Source of the DNA: an uncultured Kiloniellaceae bacterium
GTDB lineage: Bacteria > Pseudomonadota > Alphaproteobacteria > Kiloniellales > Kiloniellaceae
Direction of reading: 5' to 3'
Length of the DNA stretch: 64,000 bases
Assembly: GCA_947493695.1 (NCBI GenBank)
Contig: CANLSF010000006.1
Coordinates: 186,001 to 250,000 of the forward strand
A program made the position numbers and the translations under genes. Of the stretch, positions 30,259 through 40,564 are shown piece by piece (the stretch's first letter is position 1; each line of letters starts with the position of its first letter). Below the pieces are notes generated by a model. It had not been told where the DNA came from. It ran no database searches and saw nothing but the letters and a program-made list of their open reading frames with translations.

Positions 30259-33200
30259 GTGGTGCAATTCAAGAAGCTCCACCTGAGCGGTTTTAAATCG
30301 TTTGTCGATCCGACCGATCTACTGATCGAGCGCGGGATGACCGGAGTCGTCGGCCCGAATGGCTGCGGCAAGTCGAATCTTGTCGAAGCCCTGCGCTGGG
30401 TCATGGGCGAGACCTCAGCCAAAAAGATGCGCGGCAGCGAGATGGACGATGTCATCTTCGCCGGCAGCTCGACCCGCCCTGCCCGCAATGTCGCTGAAGT
30501 TTCCCTGCTGCTGGATAATCGCCAGCGCAAGGCACCCGCCATGTTCAACGATAATGATGAGCTGGAAGTCATCCGGCGAATCACCCGTGGCGGCGGATCC
30601 AACTATCGGGTCAACGGCAAGGAAGTTCGCGCCCGAGACGTACAGCTCCTCTTCGCCGACGCCTCCAGCGGCGCGCATTCGACCGCACTGGTCAGTCAAG
30701 GCCGGATCGGCGAGATCATTAACGCAAAGCCGACCAATCGCCGGGCTATCCTGGAAGAAGCAGCGGGCATCACCGGACTGCATTCCCGGCGGCACGAGGC
30801 TGAACTGCGTTTGCGCGCAGCCGAGACCAACCTGGAACGTCTCGACGACGTCATCGTGACCCTCGAGGCACAACTCGCAAGCCTTAAGAAACAGGCCCGG
30901 CAGGCATCGCGTTACCGCAATATCGCCGACCACATCCGGCGCAACGAGGCCATTCTCTTCCACCTGGACGCAAAATCGGCACGTCAGGAGGTCGAGGACA
31001 GCATGGCCAAACTGCGGGCCTGCGAACTCGCGGTCGGACATGCGACCCAGAAAGCTGCGGCCCTCTCCAGTGCCCAGGTGGACGTTGTGGCGGCCATGCC
31101 AAAGCTACGCCAGGCTGAGGCCGAGGCAGCAGCGGCCCTGCAAAGACTGATGGTCGACCGGGAAAACCTCGAGCGCGAGGTCAATCAGGCAAAAAGCGCC
31201 AAGGCCGATGCCGAGCAGCGCCTGGAACAGATCAAAGCCGACCGGGAACGCGCTGCATCCCTGGATCGGGACGCCGCCACCGCCCAGGAACGCCTGGAGC
31301 AGGAGCGCGGTGAGCTCATGACCGCGGCTGAGGGCGAAAAAGACGCACACAAAGAAGCCGAGCAGCAACGCCAGCTCGCCAGCGAACAGGTCGCGCTCAG
31401 CGAGCAGGAATTGGGTGACCTCTCCCAACGGGTTGCCGGGGACGAGGCAAACGCCAATGCTTTGCGGCGAAATATTGCCGATCTGACCAGCCGTCATGAA
31501 CGGCTGAAGCAACAGGCCGACAGCATCACCAAGCAGCGCGAAAGCATGCAGGCCGTGCGCGAAGCCGACACTGAACTGGCAATTGCGGAAGCGACCCTGG
31601 CGGAAGCCGAAGAGCACATGAAGTCCTGCCGTGCAGAGGCAGAGGCCTGTGAGCAACGGCTTACGGCCGCCAGAGCCGCCGAATCTGCGGCCCGTGAGGA
31701 CTACCAGACCCAGGAGAACATCCGGACCAAGCTGGATGCCGAAATCGCCGCGCTCTCGGCTGTTCTTTCGGTCGACGACGATGAGAACCGGGTGCCGGTG
31801 GTCGATAAGGTTTCTGTCGCGACCGGATTTGAGAAGGCCTTTGGCGCGTCCTTGGGCGACGACCTTGCAGCATCAACCGACCAGGATGCCGCGGTGCACT
31901 GGGCGACGTTGCCTCCGCTCAGCGGCGGGCCGGAGCTACCGGCAGGCATTACCCCCTTGCTTTCGAAGGTTACAAATCCAGGGCCTCTGGCGCGCCGTCT
32001 GACCCAGATCGGCATCGTAAAGGATGCTGCCGAGGGACTGAAGCGGCAGGAGGAACTGTCGGTTGGGCAACGCCTCGTCACCGCCGAGGGTGATCTCTGG
32101 CGCTGGGATGGCCTGATCGTCAAGGCGGATGCGCCGAGCGCGGCAGCCGTCCGCCTGGAGCAGCGCAACCGCTTGGGTGAACTCAAGTCGAAGTACGACA
32201 CAGCGGCGCAGGCAAGTGAGACCGCCAAGGCAAAGCGCGATGAAACCCGTGCGACGCTGGAGCAGGACCAGAGCAAGGAGCGTGAAGCCCGCAAGGCGAT
32301 GAACGCCTCCTTCAACAGTGTCAACCTTGCCCGCACCCGGCAGGCCGATCTGGCGAAAAAATCCGCGACGATTACATCCCGGCTGACCGCGCTTGAAGAA
32401 TCGGCTGAACGGCTGGAAACGGATCTACAGGAAGCTGCCGAGGCCCTGAAAGCGGCGCAGAGCGATCAGGCGGCATTGCCGGATCTCGAATCGGAACGCG
32501 CGAGGCTCGCGGAGCTGCGTAGCGATCTTGCCGAGAAACGCAGCCATCTGGCGGCACAGCATTCACTGGTTGAGCGACTGTTGCGCGAAGCCGAAGGGCG
32601 GGCCCAACGGCGACTTTCAATTGAGAACGAGAAGAAAACCTGGATTCGCCGGGCTGAAGAATCTGGCGTACACATCGCCGATCTGGACCAGCGTCAGCAG
32701 CGCGCTCAGCAGGAAATCGAGGTCTGGGCGGCCAAACCGGTCGAGCTGGAAGGCAAGCGCGACGCCCTGATCAATCTGATCGAGCAGGCCGAAGAGAAAC
32801 GTAAGGTCGCCGCCGACGCTCTGGCCAAAGGTGAGACCCGTCAAGCGGACGCCGACCGCGCCCTGAAGGAAGCGGAGCAGGCTCTGGCAACCGCCCGGGA
32901 AGACCGGGTCCGTGCCGAATCGGCTGTCTCACAGGCGAACCTCGGCCTGGAAACCATCACCGAACGGGTGCGCGAACGCCTCGGCTGCGGGCTGGACGGT
33001 GTGCTGGAGATTGCCGAACTCGACCCAAGTCAGGACCTGCCTGCCCGCAACGACATCGAGACCAAGCTAGAACGTCTGAGCCGCGAACGTGAAAACATCG
33101 GGCCGGTGAACCTGCGTGCCGAAGCGGAAGCCAGTGAGCTGGACGAACAGATCACAGGCATGCAGAACGAGAAAAATGACCTGATTTCAGCCATTTCCCG

Positions 33201-33723
33201 TCTGCGCCAGGGTATTGCAAGTCTCAACAAGGAAGGCCGGGAGCGGCTGCTTGCGGCCTTTGAAGTCGTTGACGCACACTTCTCGGAGCTCTTTGTCCGG
33301 CTGTTCGGCGGTGGACGGGCACACCTGAAACTGACGGAAGCCGATGATCCGCTTCAGGCCGGTCTGGAAATTATGGCCAGCCCCCCCGGCAAGCGGCTTC
33401 AGGTTATGTCACTGCTCTCCGGCGGCGAGCAGGCCCTGACCGCTCTGTCGTTGCTGTTTGCGGTGTTCCTGACGAATCCGGCGCCGATCTGTGTTCTCGA
33501 CGAGGTCGATGCGCCGCTCGACGATGCCAACGTAGATCGTTTTTGCTCTTTGGTAGAAGAACTTACCCAAAACTCTTCAACCCGTTTTCTGGTCATCTCC
33601 CATCACCGCATGACCATGGCACGTGTCGACCGGCTGTTCGGGGTCACAATGAGCGAACGTGGAATTAGCCAGTTGGTTTCTGTAGATCTGGAAGCCGCCG
33701 AAGGCATTCGCGAGACCGCCTGA
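30259..33723 (+). CDS. smc: Chromosome segregation protein SMC
   Basis: KKLHLSGFKSFVDPTDLLIERGMTGVVGPNGCGKSNLVEALRWVMGE; long coiled coils; LLSGGEQALTALSLLFAVFLTNPAPICVLDEVDAPLDDANVDRF; GTG start. Confidence 0.98.
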   Translation: MVQFKKLHLSGFKSFVDPTDLLIERGMTGVVGPNGCGKSNLVEALRWVMGETSAKKMRGSEMDDVIFAGSSTRPARNVAEVSLLLDNRQRKAPAMFNDNDELEVIRRITRGGGSNYRVNGKEVRARDVQLLFADASSGAHSTALVSQGRIGEIINAKPTNRRAILEEAAGITGLHSRRHEAELRLRAAETNLERLDDVIVTLEAQLASLKKQARQASRYRNIADHIRRNEAILFHLDAKSARQEVEDSMAKLRACELAVGHATQKAAALSSAQVDVVAAMPKLRQAEAEAAAALQRLMVDRENLEREVNQAKSAKADAEQRLEQIKADRERAASLDRDAATAQERLEQERGELMTAAEGEKDAHKEAEQQRQLASEQVALSEQELGDLSQRVAGDEANANALRRNIADLTSRHERLKQQADSITKQRESMQAVREADTELAIAEATLAEAEEHMKSCRAEAEACEQRLTAARAAESAAREDYQTQENIRTKLDAEIAALSAVLSVDDDENRVPVVDKVSVATGFEKAFGASLGDDLAASTDQDAAVHWATLPPLSGGPELPAGITPLLSKVTNPGPLARRLTQIGIVKDAAEGLKRQEELSVGQRLVTAEGDLWRWDGLIVKADAPSAAAVRLEQRNRLGELKSKYDTAAQASETAKAKRDETRATLEQDQSKEREARKAMNASFNSVNLARTRQADLAKKSATITSRLTALEESAERLETDLQEAAEALKAAQSDQAALPDLESERARLAELRSDLAEKRSHLAAQHSLVERLLREAEGRAQRRLSIENEKKTWIRRAEESGVHIADLDQRQQRAQQEIEVWAAKPVELEGKRDALINLIEQAEEKRKVAADALAKGETRQADADRALKEAEQALATAREDRVRAESAVSQANLGLETITERVRERLGCGLDGVLEIAELDPSQDLPARNDIETKLERLSRERENIGPVNLRAEAEASELDEQITGMQNEKNDLISAISRLRQGIASLNKEGRERLLAAFEVVDAHFSELFVRLFGGGRAHLKLTEADDPLQAGLEIMASPPGKRLQVMSLLSGGEQALTALSLLFAVFLTNPAPICVLDEVDAPLDDANVDRFCSLVEELTQNSSTRFLVISHHRMTMARVDRLFGVTMSERGISQLVSVDLEAAEGIRETA

Positions 33724-33787
33724 CAATCCCGATTCAATCAAACAATATTATTATAATTCAACAGGTTAATCCCTCTGGGATTCATCC

Positions 33788-33817
33788 TTGACAGCCCCCA
33801 AGAGCACCCCGTATGTT
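33788..33817 (+). promoter_or_regulatory. Possible sigma70-type promoter for the F0 operon (TTGACA-N18-TATGTT)
   Basis: TTGACA at 33788-33793, TATGTT at 33812-33817. Confidence 0.4.
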
Positions 33818-33876
33818 TCGCGCGCCTTTCGGGGTGCAGCACAAGCTGAAGATGGCGGATTATAAGGCGCCTGCGA

Positions 33877-34230
33877 ATGACAGAGCCCGACGATCAATCG
33901 TCACTGAAGCAACTGGATGAGCGACTTAAAGCCGCCCGTTTGCAGCGCGACAAGGACCGTGGCATAAACCAGCCCGGTCGAAGTCCAGCGAGCAATGCGG
34001 GCGTTGGTTTTCGAATCGCCGTCGAGATGGTTGCGGCCCTGGTGGTCGGTGTCGGGATTGGTTTGCTTCTCGACAACTGGCTTGGAACGAAACCTTGGAT
34101 GTTGATCCTTTTCTTCATTCTTGGGTGTGGCGCGGGTTTTACGAATCTGATCCGGGTTGCGCGAGACATTGACAGGAAAACGCGGCTTGCCAAGCAGTCC
34201 AAGGACTCTGGCGGCGGTCAAGAGGGTTAG
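33877..34230 (+). CDS. atpI: ATP synthase protein I (AtpI)
   Basis: RIAVEMVAALVVGVGIGLLLDNWLGTKPWMLILFFILGCGAGFTNLIR; directly upstream of atpB. Confidence 0.92.
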   Translation: MTEPDDQSSLKQLDERLKAARLQRDKDRGINQPGRSPASNAGVGFRIAVEMVAALVVGVGIGLLLDNWLGTKPWMLILFFILGCGAGFTNLIRVARDIDRKTRLAKQSKDSGGGQEG

Positions 34231-34242
34231 AGGGGAAGAGTC

Positions 34243-34986
34243 GTGGCGGCAGGCGAAAAGCATAGCCCACTCGATCAGTTTAAGATCACAGCGCTCAGCG
34301 ACGAACCGACGATGCTCGGCGGTTTCGACATCTCTTTCACCAACTCATCGGCGGCGATGCTGGTGACAGTGTTGGCCGTCACTTCTTTCCTGGTCTTTTC
34401 GATGCGCGGCCGCGCCCTTATTCCGGGCCGTTGGCAGAGCTGCGCCGAGATCTGCTACGAGATTGTCGCCAACATGCTGCGTGACAACGTCGGATCTGAA
34501 GGACGCAAGTACTTTCCCTTCATCTTCTCTATCTTCATGTTCGTCCTCTTCGGTAATCTGATCGGCCTGATCCCCGGTTCCTTTACTTTCACCAGTCATG
34601 TCATCGTCACCTTTGTGATGGCGTCGGTGATCTTTATCGGTGTGACCGCGATCGGTTTTGCGCGCCACGGGCTCGGCTACTGCCGCATGTTCTTCCCGCA
34701 CGGCGCTCCGCTCTGGACGGCGGTTATCCTGGTTCCCATCGAACTGGTATCCTATCTCTCGCGCCCGCTCAGCCTGTCTGTCCGGTTGTTCGCGAACATG
34801 GTCGTTGGCCATGTGCTGCTGAAGGTTATCGCCGGTTTTGTGATCGCGCTGGGTTTCTTCGGTATCGTGCCGCTGGCCTTTCTGGTCGGCATCACGGCGC
34901 TGGAATTCCTCGTGGCTGCGCTCCAGGCCTACATCTTCACAATCCTCACCTGCATCTATCTGCACGACGCCATTCATATGCACTAG
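34243..34986 (+). CDS. atpB: F0F1 ATP synthase subunit a
   Basis: LSRPLSLSVRLFANMVVGHVLLKVIAGFV; ALEFLVAALQAYIFTILTCIYLHDAIHMH. Confidence 0.97.
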   Translation: MAAGEKHSPLDQFKITALSDEPTMLGGFDISFTNSSAAMLVTVLAVTSFLVFSMRGRALIPGRWQSCAEICYEIVANMLRDNVGSEGRKYFPFIFSIFMFVLFGNLIGLIPGSFTFTSHVIVTFVMASVIFIGVTAIGFARHGLGYCRMFFPHGAPLWTAVILVPIELVSYLSRPLSLSVRLFANMVVGHVLLKVIAGFVIALGFFGIVPLAFLVGITALEFLVAALQAYIFTILTCIYLHDAIHMH

Positions 34987-35071
34987 GCGCGGCGGAAAGA
35001 GCTCACAAGTCGTAACGGTTAATTCAAACCAAATCTATCCAACCTCATTCAGCGTTAAGGGAGCTGGAATT

Positions 35072-35296
35072 ATGGACGTAGAAGCTGCAAGACTAATCGG
35101 TGCCGGTCTGGCCACCATTGGTATGATCGGTGCCGGTATCGGTGTCGGTAACGTATGGGCCAACTACTTTTCGGCTATCGCCCGCAACCCAGCCGCCAAG
35201 GACGAAATCGGCGCAAGCATCTGGATCGGCTTCGCCGTGACGGAAGCTATTGCTCTCTTCTCGCTTCTTGTCGCACTGATGGTGCTCTTCGGTTAA
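35072..35296 (+). CDS. atpE: F0F1 ATP synthase subunit c
   Basis: 74 aa; GAGLATIGMIGAGIGVGNVWANYFSAIARNPAAKDEIGASIWIGFAVTEAIALFSLLVALMVLFG. Confidence 0.97.
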   Translation: MDVEAARLIGAGLATIGMIGAGIGVGNVWANYFSAIARNPAAKDEIGASIWIGFAVTEAIALFSLLVALMVLFG

Positions 35297-35408
35297 GGCG
35301 GACGGATCCGGCAGAGGTTTCCGGTTGGAGACCTCTTACGATCCAAGCACCTGCAAAGCCGGGTGCATTCGTTTTTTCCATCACCAGGTAGTTAGGGCGC
35401 GTTAAACC

Positions 35409-35900
35409 ATGCCCCAATTTGATCCGTCGTCATTCTCGAGCCAGATTTTCTGGCTGATTGTGATGTTCGTCGTTCTCTACCTGCTCATGTCCAAAATCGC
35501 TTTGCCACGTATCGCAGAGGTTTTGGAAGAGCGGCAGGATAAGATCGACGATGACCTCGCCAAGGCTGAGAAGCTGAAAAGCGAAGCCGAGCAGGTGCTG
35601 GCCGAATACGAGAAGGCAATTGCCGATGCTCGTTCCTCTGCGGCGGCTGCTCTGAAGGACGCTTCTGCTGAAATGGCTGCGCAAGCCGCCAAGCGGGAAG
35701 AAGCTTTCGGCGCAGAACTGGCCGTCAAGATCTCCGAAGCTGAAGGGCGTATCGCCACCGCGCGGAATGAGGCCTTGCAGAACCTGACTGTGGTCGCCAC
35801 CGAGGTGACTGCTGCAGCGACTGACCGCCTGATCGGTGCCAAGCTCGACGAGGCGACGGTCCGCAAGGCCGTCGACGATGCCATGGGGGACGCTAGCTGA
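35409..35900 (+). CDS. atpF': F0F1 ATP synthase subunit b'
   Basis: FDPSSFSSQIFWLIVMFVVLYLLMSKIALPRIAEVLEERQDKIDDDLAKAEKLKSEAE. Confidence 0.94.
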   Translation: MPQFDPSSFSSQIFWLIVMFVVLYLLMSKIALPRIAEVLEERQDKIDDDLAKAEKLKSEAEQVLAEYEKAIADARSSAAAALKDASAEMAAQAAKREEAFGAELAVKISEAEGRIATARNEALQNLTVVATEVTAAATDRLIGAKLDEATVRKAVDDAMGDAS

Positions 35901-36382
35901 TGTTTGGAAGCGAAACCTTTTGGGTAGCCGTTGCCCTCGTCCTGTTCCTGGCGCTGGCCTACAAGATGGGCTGGAAGTCGGCAATGGGCAGTCTGGATGC
36001 CCGCGGCAACAAAATCCGCAAGGACATCGAGGACGCGCAGACGCTGCGTGAAGAAGCTCAGAAAGCTCTGGCAGAGTATAAGCGCAAACAGCGCGATGCC
36101 CTTGCCGAAGCAGAAGAGATCATCGCGCACGCCAAGGCTGAATCGAAACGCCTTCAGGAGCAGGCTCAAGCCGATCTCGAAGCCTCGCTGGTCCGCCGTG
36201 AGCAGCTGGCTATGGAGAAGATTGCGCAGGCCGAAGCTTCCGCTATGGCTGAAGTCCGCGACAGAGCGGTCGACGTCGCAATCGCCGCCACGGAGCAGTT
36301 GCTGCGATCCAATCTGGATGCGGCTCAGTCGGGCGCAATCATGGATCGCGCCATCGGAGAGCTCTCGGAAAAGCTCCACTGA
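35900..36382 (+). CDS. atpF: F0F1 ATP synthase subunit b
   Basis: ETFWVAVALVLFLALAYKMGWKSAMGSLDARGNKIRKDIEDAQTLREEAQKALAEYKRKQ; overlaps atpF' by 1 nt. Confidence 0.94.
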   Translation: MFGSETFWVAVALVLFLALAYKMGWKSAMGSLDARGNKIRKDIEDAQTLREEAQKALAEYKRKQRDALAEAEEIIAHAKAESKRLQEQAQADLEASLVRREQLAMEKIAQAEASAMAEVRDRAVDVAIAATEQLLRSNLDAAQSGAIMDRAIGELSEKLH

Positions 36383-36407
36383 TCGCGCGGATCACAACGC
36401 AGAAAAG

Positions 36408-36439
36408 AAAGCCCTCAGCACTTCGCTCGAGGGCTTTTT
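36408..36439 (+). terminator. Intrinsic terminator after the F0 operon
   Basis: aaagccctc-agcacttcgctc-gagggcttttt. Confidence 0.88.
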
Positions 36440-36600
36440 CTTTGGCATGACCGGATCCACCGCAAACCTTACGAAAATTTAATCTCCGCGACAGGCGAAG
36501 GTAATCCCTGCTCCCCACTTGCTTGAGACATGACAACGCGAGGCATGAAGGCGCCTCGGACCGCAGGTCCAGTTTAGATCTTAAGCACGAGGGAATATCC

Positions 36601-38142
36601 ATGAGCATTACAACTTTTGCCAATCGTCGTCCTCGTTTTCCCGTTCGGCCCAGGTTTGGAAGGAAGACCACCGCTGCAGGTGCCATGGCGGTGATCCTGC
36701 TCGCTTCCGCAGGTTTCGCTCAGGCCAGGCCGGCTCCGGATAGTTTTGCTGATCTGGTCGAGGATGTCTCACCGGCTGTGGTAAACATCGCGACCACTTC
36801 GCAGCCTGAGTCCGGACAGCGCACACCGGAGCGTTCAGGGCCCGAGGGACATAATTTCCGTTCACCCCTGCCGGAGGGGCATCCCTTCAACGACTTCTTC
36901 GAGAAATTTCTGGAGCCGCGCCAATTCGGTAACCGACCAGACCAGCCGCCAACCCCACGACAGAGGGTTTCCGGTGCCGGTTCCGGGTTCATTGTGGATG
37001 CTGAAGGTTACATCGTTACCAACAGTCACGTGGTGAACAACGCGGAAAAGATCGAAATAACCCTACGCGACGGCCGGAGCTTCGACGCAGAACTGATCGG
37101 TCAGGACCCCAAGACCGATCTCGCACTGCTAAAAATCGAGACTGACATGCCCCTGCCCTTTGTCGCGTTCGGAAACTCGGACCAGACAAGGGTTGGCGAT
37201 TGGGTCCTTACCGTCGGCAATCCCTTCGGACTTGGAGGCTCAGTAACCGCTGGCATCATCTCGGCGCGCGGTAGGGACCTTCCAGGTGGCACACTGATCG
37301 ACTTTCTGCAGATCGATGCACCGATCAATCCCGGGAACTCAGGCGGACCCGCATTCAATTCCGCATCACAGGTGATCGGCGTCAACACCGCAATCTTCTC
37401 GCCCAATGGCGGCAACGTCGGTATCGGCTTCGCGATCCCCTCGAATCTGGCAGCCTCGGTGATTGAAGACCTGCGCGATGACGGTCAGGTCAATCGCAGC
37501 TGGCTTGGCGTTCAAATCCAGGGCGTCACCGACGACATCGCAAAAGGCTTCGGTTTGGAACAGCCAACCGGCGCGCTGGTTGCCGCGGTTGAGGACGGGA
37601 GTCCGGCTGCCGCCGCCGGCCTCTTGCGGGGGGACGTGATCCTGGAATGGGGCGACATAGAAATCGGGTCCGTCAGCGACTTGCCACGCGCCGTTGCCTT
37701 CACACCGGTCGGCAAGACTCTGAATGTCGAAGTGTGGCGTGCGAAAAAGCACGAGACGCTAGCGGTAACAACCGCGGCTCCACCATCGGAAGAAGCCCTC
37801 GCTGATTTGCAGGAGCCACCGTCTGGTGGCGCGGAGCACAAGCTCGACGAGACCGGTATCACCCTCAGCAATCTGACTTCCGACCTGCGCAAACGCTACT
37901 CCGTTAAGGAGACAACCAACGGCGCGCTGGTGGTTGAAATAGAGCCCGGCAGCGAAGCGGAAGAAAAAGGACTGCGACCCGGTGACGTTATCCTCAGCGT
38001 GGGGTTGGACCCTGTGTCCTCCGTCGAAGAACTTTCCGTCGAGATCGAAAAACTGCGGGAAGAAGAGGTTACCGTCGTCACTTTGGGACTGCAGCGCGCC
38101 GACCGCGAGAGCTTCGTCGCCTTACGCCTGGGCCATGCCTGA
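36601..38142 (+). CDS. DegP/HtrA-family (Do-like) periplasmic serine protease with two PDZ domains (ORF opens at 36523; ATG at 36601 preferred)
   Basis: GSGFIVDAEGYIVTNSHVVNNAEKI; DPKTDLALLKIE; QIDAPINPGNSGGPAFN; PDZ motifs PAAAAGLLRGDVILEW and SEAEEKGLRPGDVILSV. Confidence 0.96.
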   Translation: MSITTFANRRPRFPVRPRFGRKTTAAGAMAVILLASAGFAQARPAPDSFADLVEDVSPAVVNIATTSQPESGQRTPERSGPEGHNFRSPLPEGHPFNDFFEKFLEPRQFGNRPDQPPTPRQRVSGAGSGFIVDAEGYIVTNSHVVNNAEKIEITLRDGRSFDAELIGQDPKTDLALLKIETDMPLPFVAFGNSDQTRVGDWVLTVGNPFGLGGSVTAGIISARGRDLPGGTLIDFLQIDAPINPGNSGGPAFNSASQVIGVNTAIFSPNGGNVGIGFAIPSNLAASVIEDLRDDGQVNRSWLGVQIQGVTDDIAKGFGLEQPTGALVAAVEDGSPAAAAGLLRGDVILEWGDIEIGSVSDLPRAVAFTPVGKTLNVEVWRAKKHETLAVTTAAPPSEEALADLQEPPSGGAEHKLDETGITLSNLTSDLRKRYSVKETTNGALVVEIEPGSEAEEKGLRPGDVILSVGLDPVSSVEELSVEIEKLREEEVTVVTLGLQRADRESFVALRLGHA

Positions 38143-38438
38143 CTCTTCGCTCCATTCTCATAAACCTCATCCCGGCCTCGCCCTTACCCCACCCCAGCCG
38201 GGGTGAGGCGGCGGGCCCGCTACGGCCATACCCTCCGTACCGGGTCCGCCACTTCATTATCCTGGAAGGAGAAAGAAGCCCCTGCAGCCCTTTTGTTCAG
38301 GCACCTTGACTGCTGTAACGAAACCCTCAAATCTGAAGCACAAGAGACAGAGTGCAGCGCGACAGTGCCCAGCGTCCGCGCAATCCTGAATGCCAGGAAC
38401 GGCGACATCGTGAACCAGACCGCGAGAGTTTTAGAAGT

Positions 38439-39116
38439 ATGCGCATTTTGATTATCGAAGATGATACCGATACGGCCGCATACGTCTCGAAGGGCCTCTG
38501 CGAGAACGGTTACCGGGTTGACGTTGCAAATAACGGCAGAGAAGGCCTGGTGCAGGCCATTGGCGAAGACTACGATCTGGCGATTGTCGATCGTATGCTC
38601 CCGGAACTGGACGGCCTCTCGATTGTTGAAACCCTGCGCAAGGCGGATAGAGACACACCCATAATCTTTTTGAGCGCTCTGGGCGGCGTCAACGACAGGG
38701 TCAAGGGATTACGCAGCGGCGGCGACGATTATCTTGTTAAGCCCTTCGCGTTTTCGGAGCTCTTGGCTCGTGTTGAAGCTTTGTTGCGGCGTCCCGCAAC
38801 CCGGGTTGTCGAGACCAACCTACGGGTTGCCGATCTGGAGATGGATTTACTGGCACGGCAGGTGATACGCGCCGGACAGACGATAGAATTGCAACCCCGC
38901 GAGTTCAGACTGCTTGAGTATCTCATGCGCAACGCAGGGCGGGTCGTCACCCGGACCATGTTGCTTGAAAACGTGTGGGACTATCACTTCGACCCACAGA
39001 CCAACGTGATTGACGTTCACATCAGCCGTCTGCGGCAGAAGATCGACAAGGACTTTGAACAGACTCTCCTCCATACGGTCCGTGGTGCCGGTTATTCCCT
39101 GCGTGAGCCGGGTTGA
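38439..39116 (+). CDS. OmpR/PhoB-family response regulator (ORF opens at 38352; ATG at 38439 preferred)
   Basis: MRILIIEDDTDTAAYVSKGLCENGYRVDVANNGREGL; winged helix RVVTRTMLLENVWDYHFDPQTNVIDVHISRLRQKID. Confidence 0.95.
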   Translation: MRILIIEDDTDTAAYVSKGLCENGYRVDVANNGREGLVQAIGEDYDLAIVDRMLPELDGLSIVETLRKADRDTPIIFLSALGGVNDRVKGLRSGGDDYLVKPFAFSELLARVEALLRRPATRVVETNLRVADLEMDLLARQVIRAGQTIELQPREFRLLEYLMRNAGRVVTRTMLLENVWDYHFDPQTNVIDVHISRLRQKIDKDFEQTLLHTVRGAGYSLREPG

Positions 39117-40540
39117 GCCCTGTGCCCAGAACCGACTCTTCAGCCACCTTCTATAATCGTCGGCTTTTCCATTCGCGAATCTTTCGCCTTACGGTGATCT
39201 ACCTCTGTCTCTTTACCGCGTCCGTACTGGGTCTTCTGGGGTTCATCTACTGGTCGGCCACAGAGTCCGTCACTCGTCAAATCGACAGTACGATCAATGC
39301 GGAAATCACCGGTCTGGCAGAACAGTTCAATCAACGCGGTCTTATCGGTCTGGTCCAGGCGATCGAACGGCGCGCCGGGAAAGCCGGGACCTCGCGCGGC
39401 CTCTACATCCTGGCCGACGAGTCTTTTGAGCCCATCGCCGGGAACCTCTCCCGCTGGCCCGATGAAGCGCCCGATACAGAGGGTTGGGTTACCTTTCGTC
39501 TCGAGTATCCAGACGATTCCGGCGGCAGCACCAATTTCGGCCGAGCCAGAATCTTCGACCTGGGCCAGCGCTTTCACCTGATGGTCGGCCACGACATTGA
39601 AGAGCGCAGCCGCATCGCAGCCTCCATTCGCGGCACCTTGATCTGGAGTGTTGTCATTGCGATCGGTGTTTCACTCATCGGCGGCATTCTGATGAGCCGC
39701 TCGCTTCTGAGCCAGATCGACACCATCAACGAAACCAGCCGGGAGATCATGGCCGGAGACTTGACCCGTCGGATACCGATTGGGAAACACGGCGACGAAA
39801 TCGACGAGGTGGCGAGCAATCTGAATGCTATGCTCGATCAGATCGAGCGCCTGCTGGCCGGAATGAGCCAGATATCCGACAATATTGCCCATGATTTGCG
39901 CACGCCGATTTCCAGGCTGCGAACCGGCCTCGAATCCGCCCTGATAGGGCGGGCCGATCCCGAGGATTACCGTGATGCCATCAGCGGTGCCATCGAGGAG
40001 GCCGATAACATCCTCAAGACCTTCAACGCCCTGCTCAGCATCGCTCAGGCGGAAGCCGGGGCAACTGAAGCTCAGTTCGAGTATGTGGACCTGAAAGCCC
40101 TGCTCCGCGATGTTGGGGAACTGTACGAACCCCTGGCGGATGAACAGGGTATTCAGCTCAAACTCGAACTCGGCGCAAACAGCTCATTGAAGGGCGACCG
40201 TAACCTGCTGTTTCAGGCGGTCGCCAACCTGACGGACAATGCCCTGAAGTTCTCGACAACGGATTCCTGCGTGACGCTTACTCTCAGAGATGAGGTACAG
40301 GACGAGGGAATTTCACAACACGCAGAAATCATCGTCACCGATCAGGGGCCGGGTATTCCAGCGGGTGACCGGGACCGGGTTCTCGAACGATTCCACCGCC
40401 TGGAAGCCAGTCGCAGCACACCGGGCAACGGCCTGGGACTCAGTCTGGTATCCGCTGTCGCAAAACTGCACGGCGGCGCGTTGCGCCTGGAAGACAATGC
40501 CCCCGGATTACGCGCAACTCTGTCTCTTCCTTTTTCATAG
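39113..40540 (+). CDS. Sensor histidine kinase (HAMP + HisKA + HATPase)
   Basis: HDLRTPISRLRTGLESAL; NLTDNALKFSTTDSCVTL; IIVTDQGPGIPAGDRDRVLERFHRLEASRSTPGNGLGLSLV; overlaps the response regulator by 4 nt. Confidence 0.95.
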   Translation: MSPVPRTDSSATFYNRRLFHSRIFRLTVIYLCLFTASVLGLLGFIYWSATESVTRQIDSTINAEITGLAEQFNQRGLIGLVQAIERRAGKAGTSRGLYILADESFEPIAGNLSRWPDEAPDTEGWVTFRLEYPDDSGGSTNFGRARIFDLGQRFHLMVGHDIEERSRIAASIRGTLIWSVVIAIGVSLIGGILMSRSLLSQIDTINETSREIMAGDLTRRIPIGKHGDEIDEVASNLNAMLDQIERLLAGMSQISDNIAHDLRTPISRLRTGLESALIGRADPEDYRDAISGAIEEADNILKTFNALLSIAQAEAGATEAQFEYVDLKALLRDVGELYEPLADEQGIQLKLELGANSSLKGDRNLLFQAVANLTDNALKFSTTDSCVTLTLRDEVQDEGISQHAEIIVTDQGPGIPAGDRDRVLERFHRLEASRSTPGNGLGLSLVSAVAKLHGGALRLEDNAPGLRATLSLPFS

Positions 40541-40564
40541 AGTGCTGCTGGCTTCAGTTGGGGT

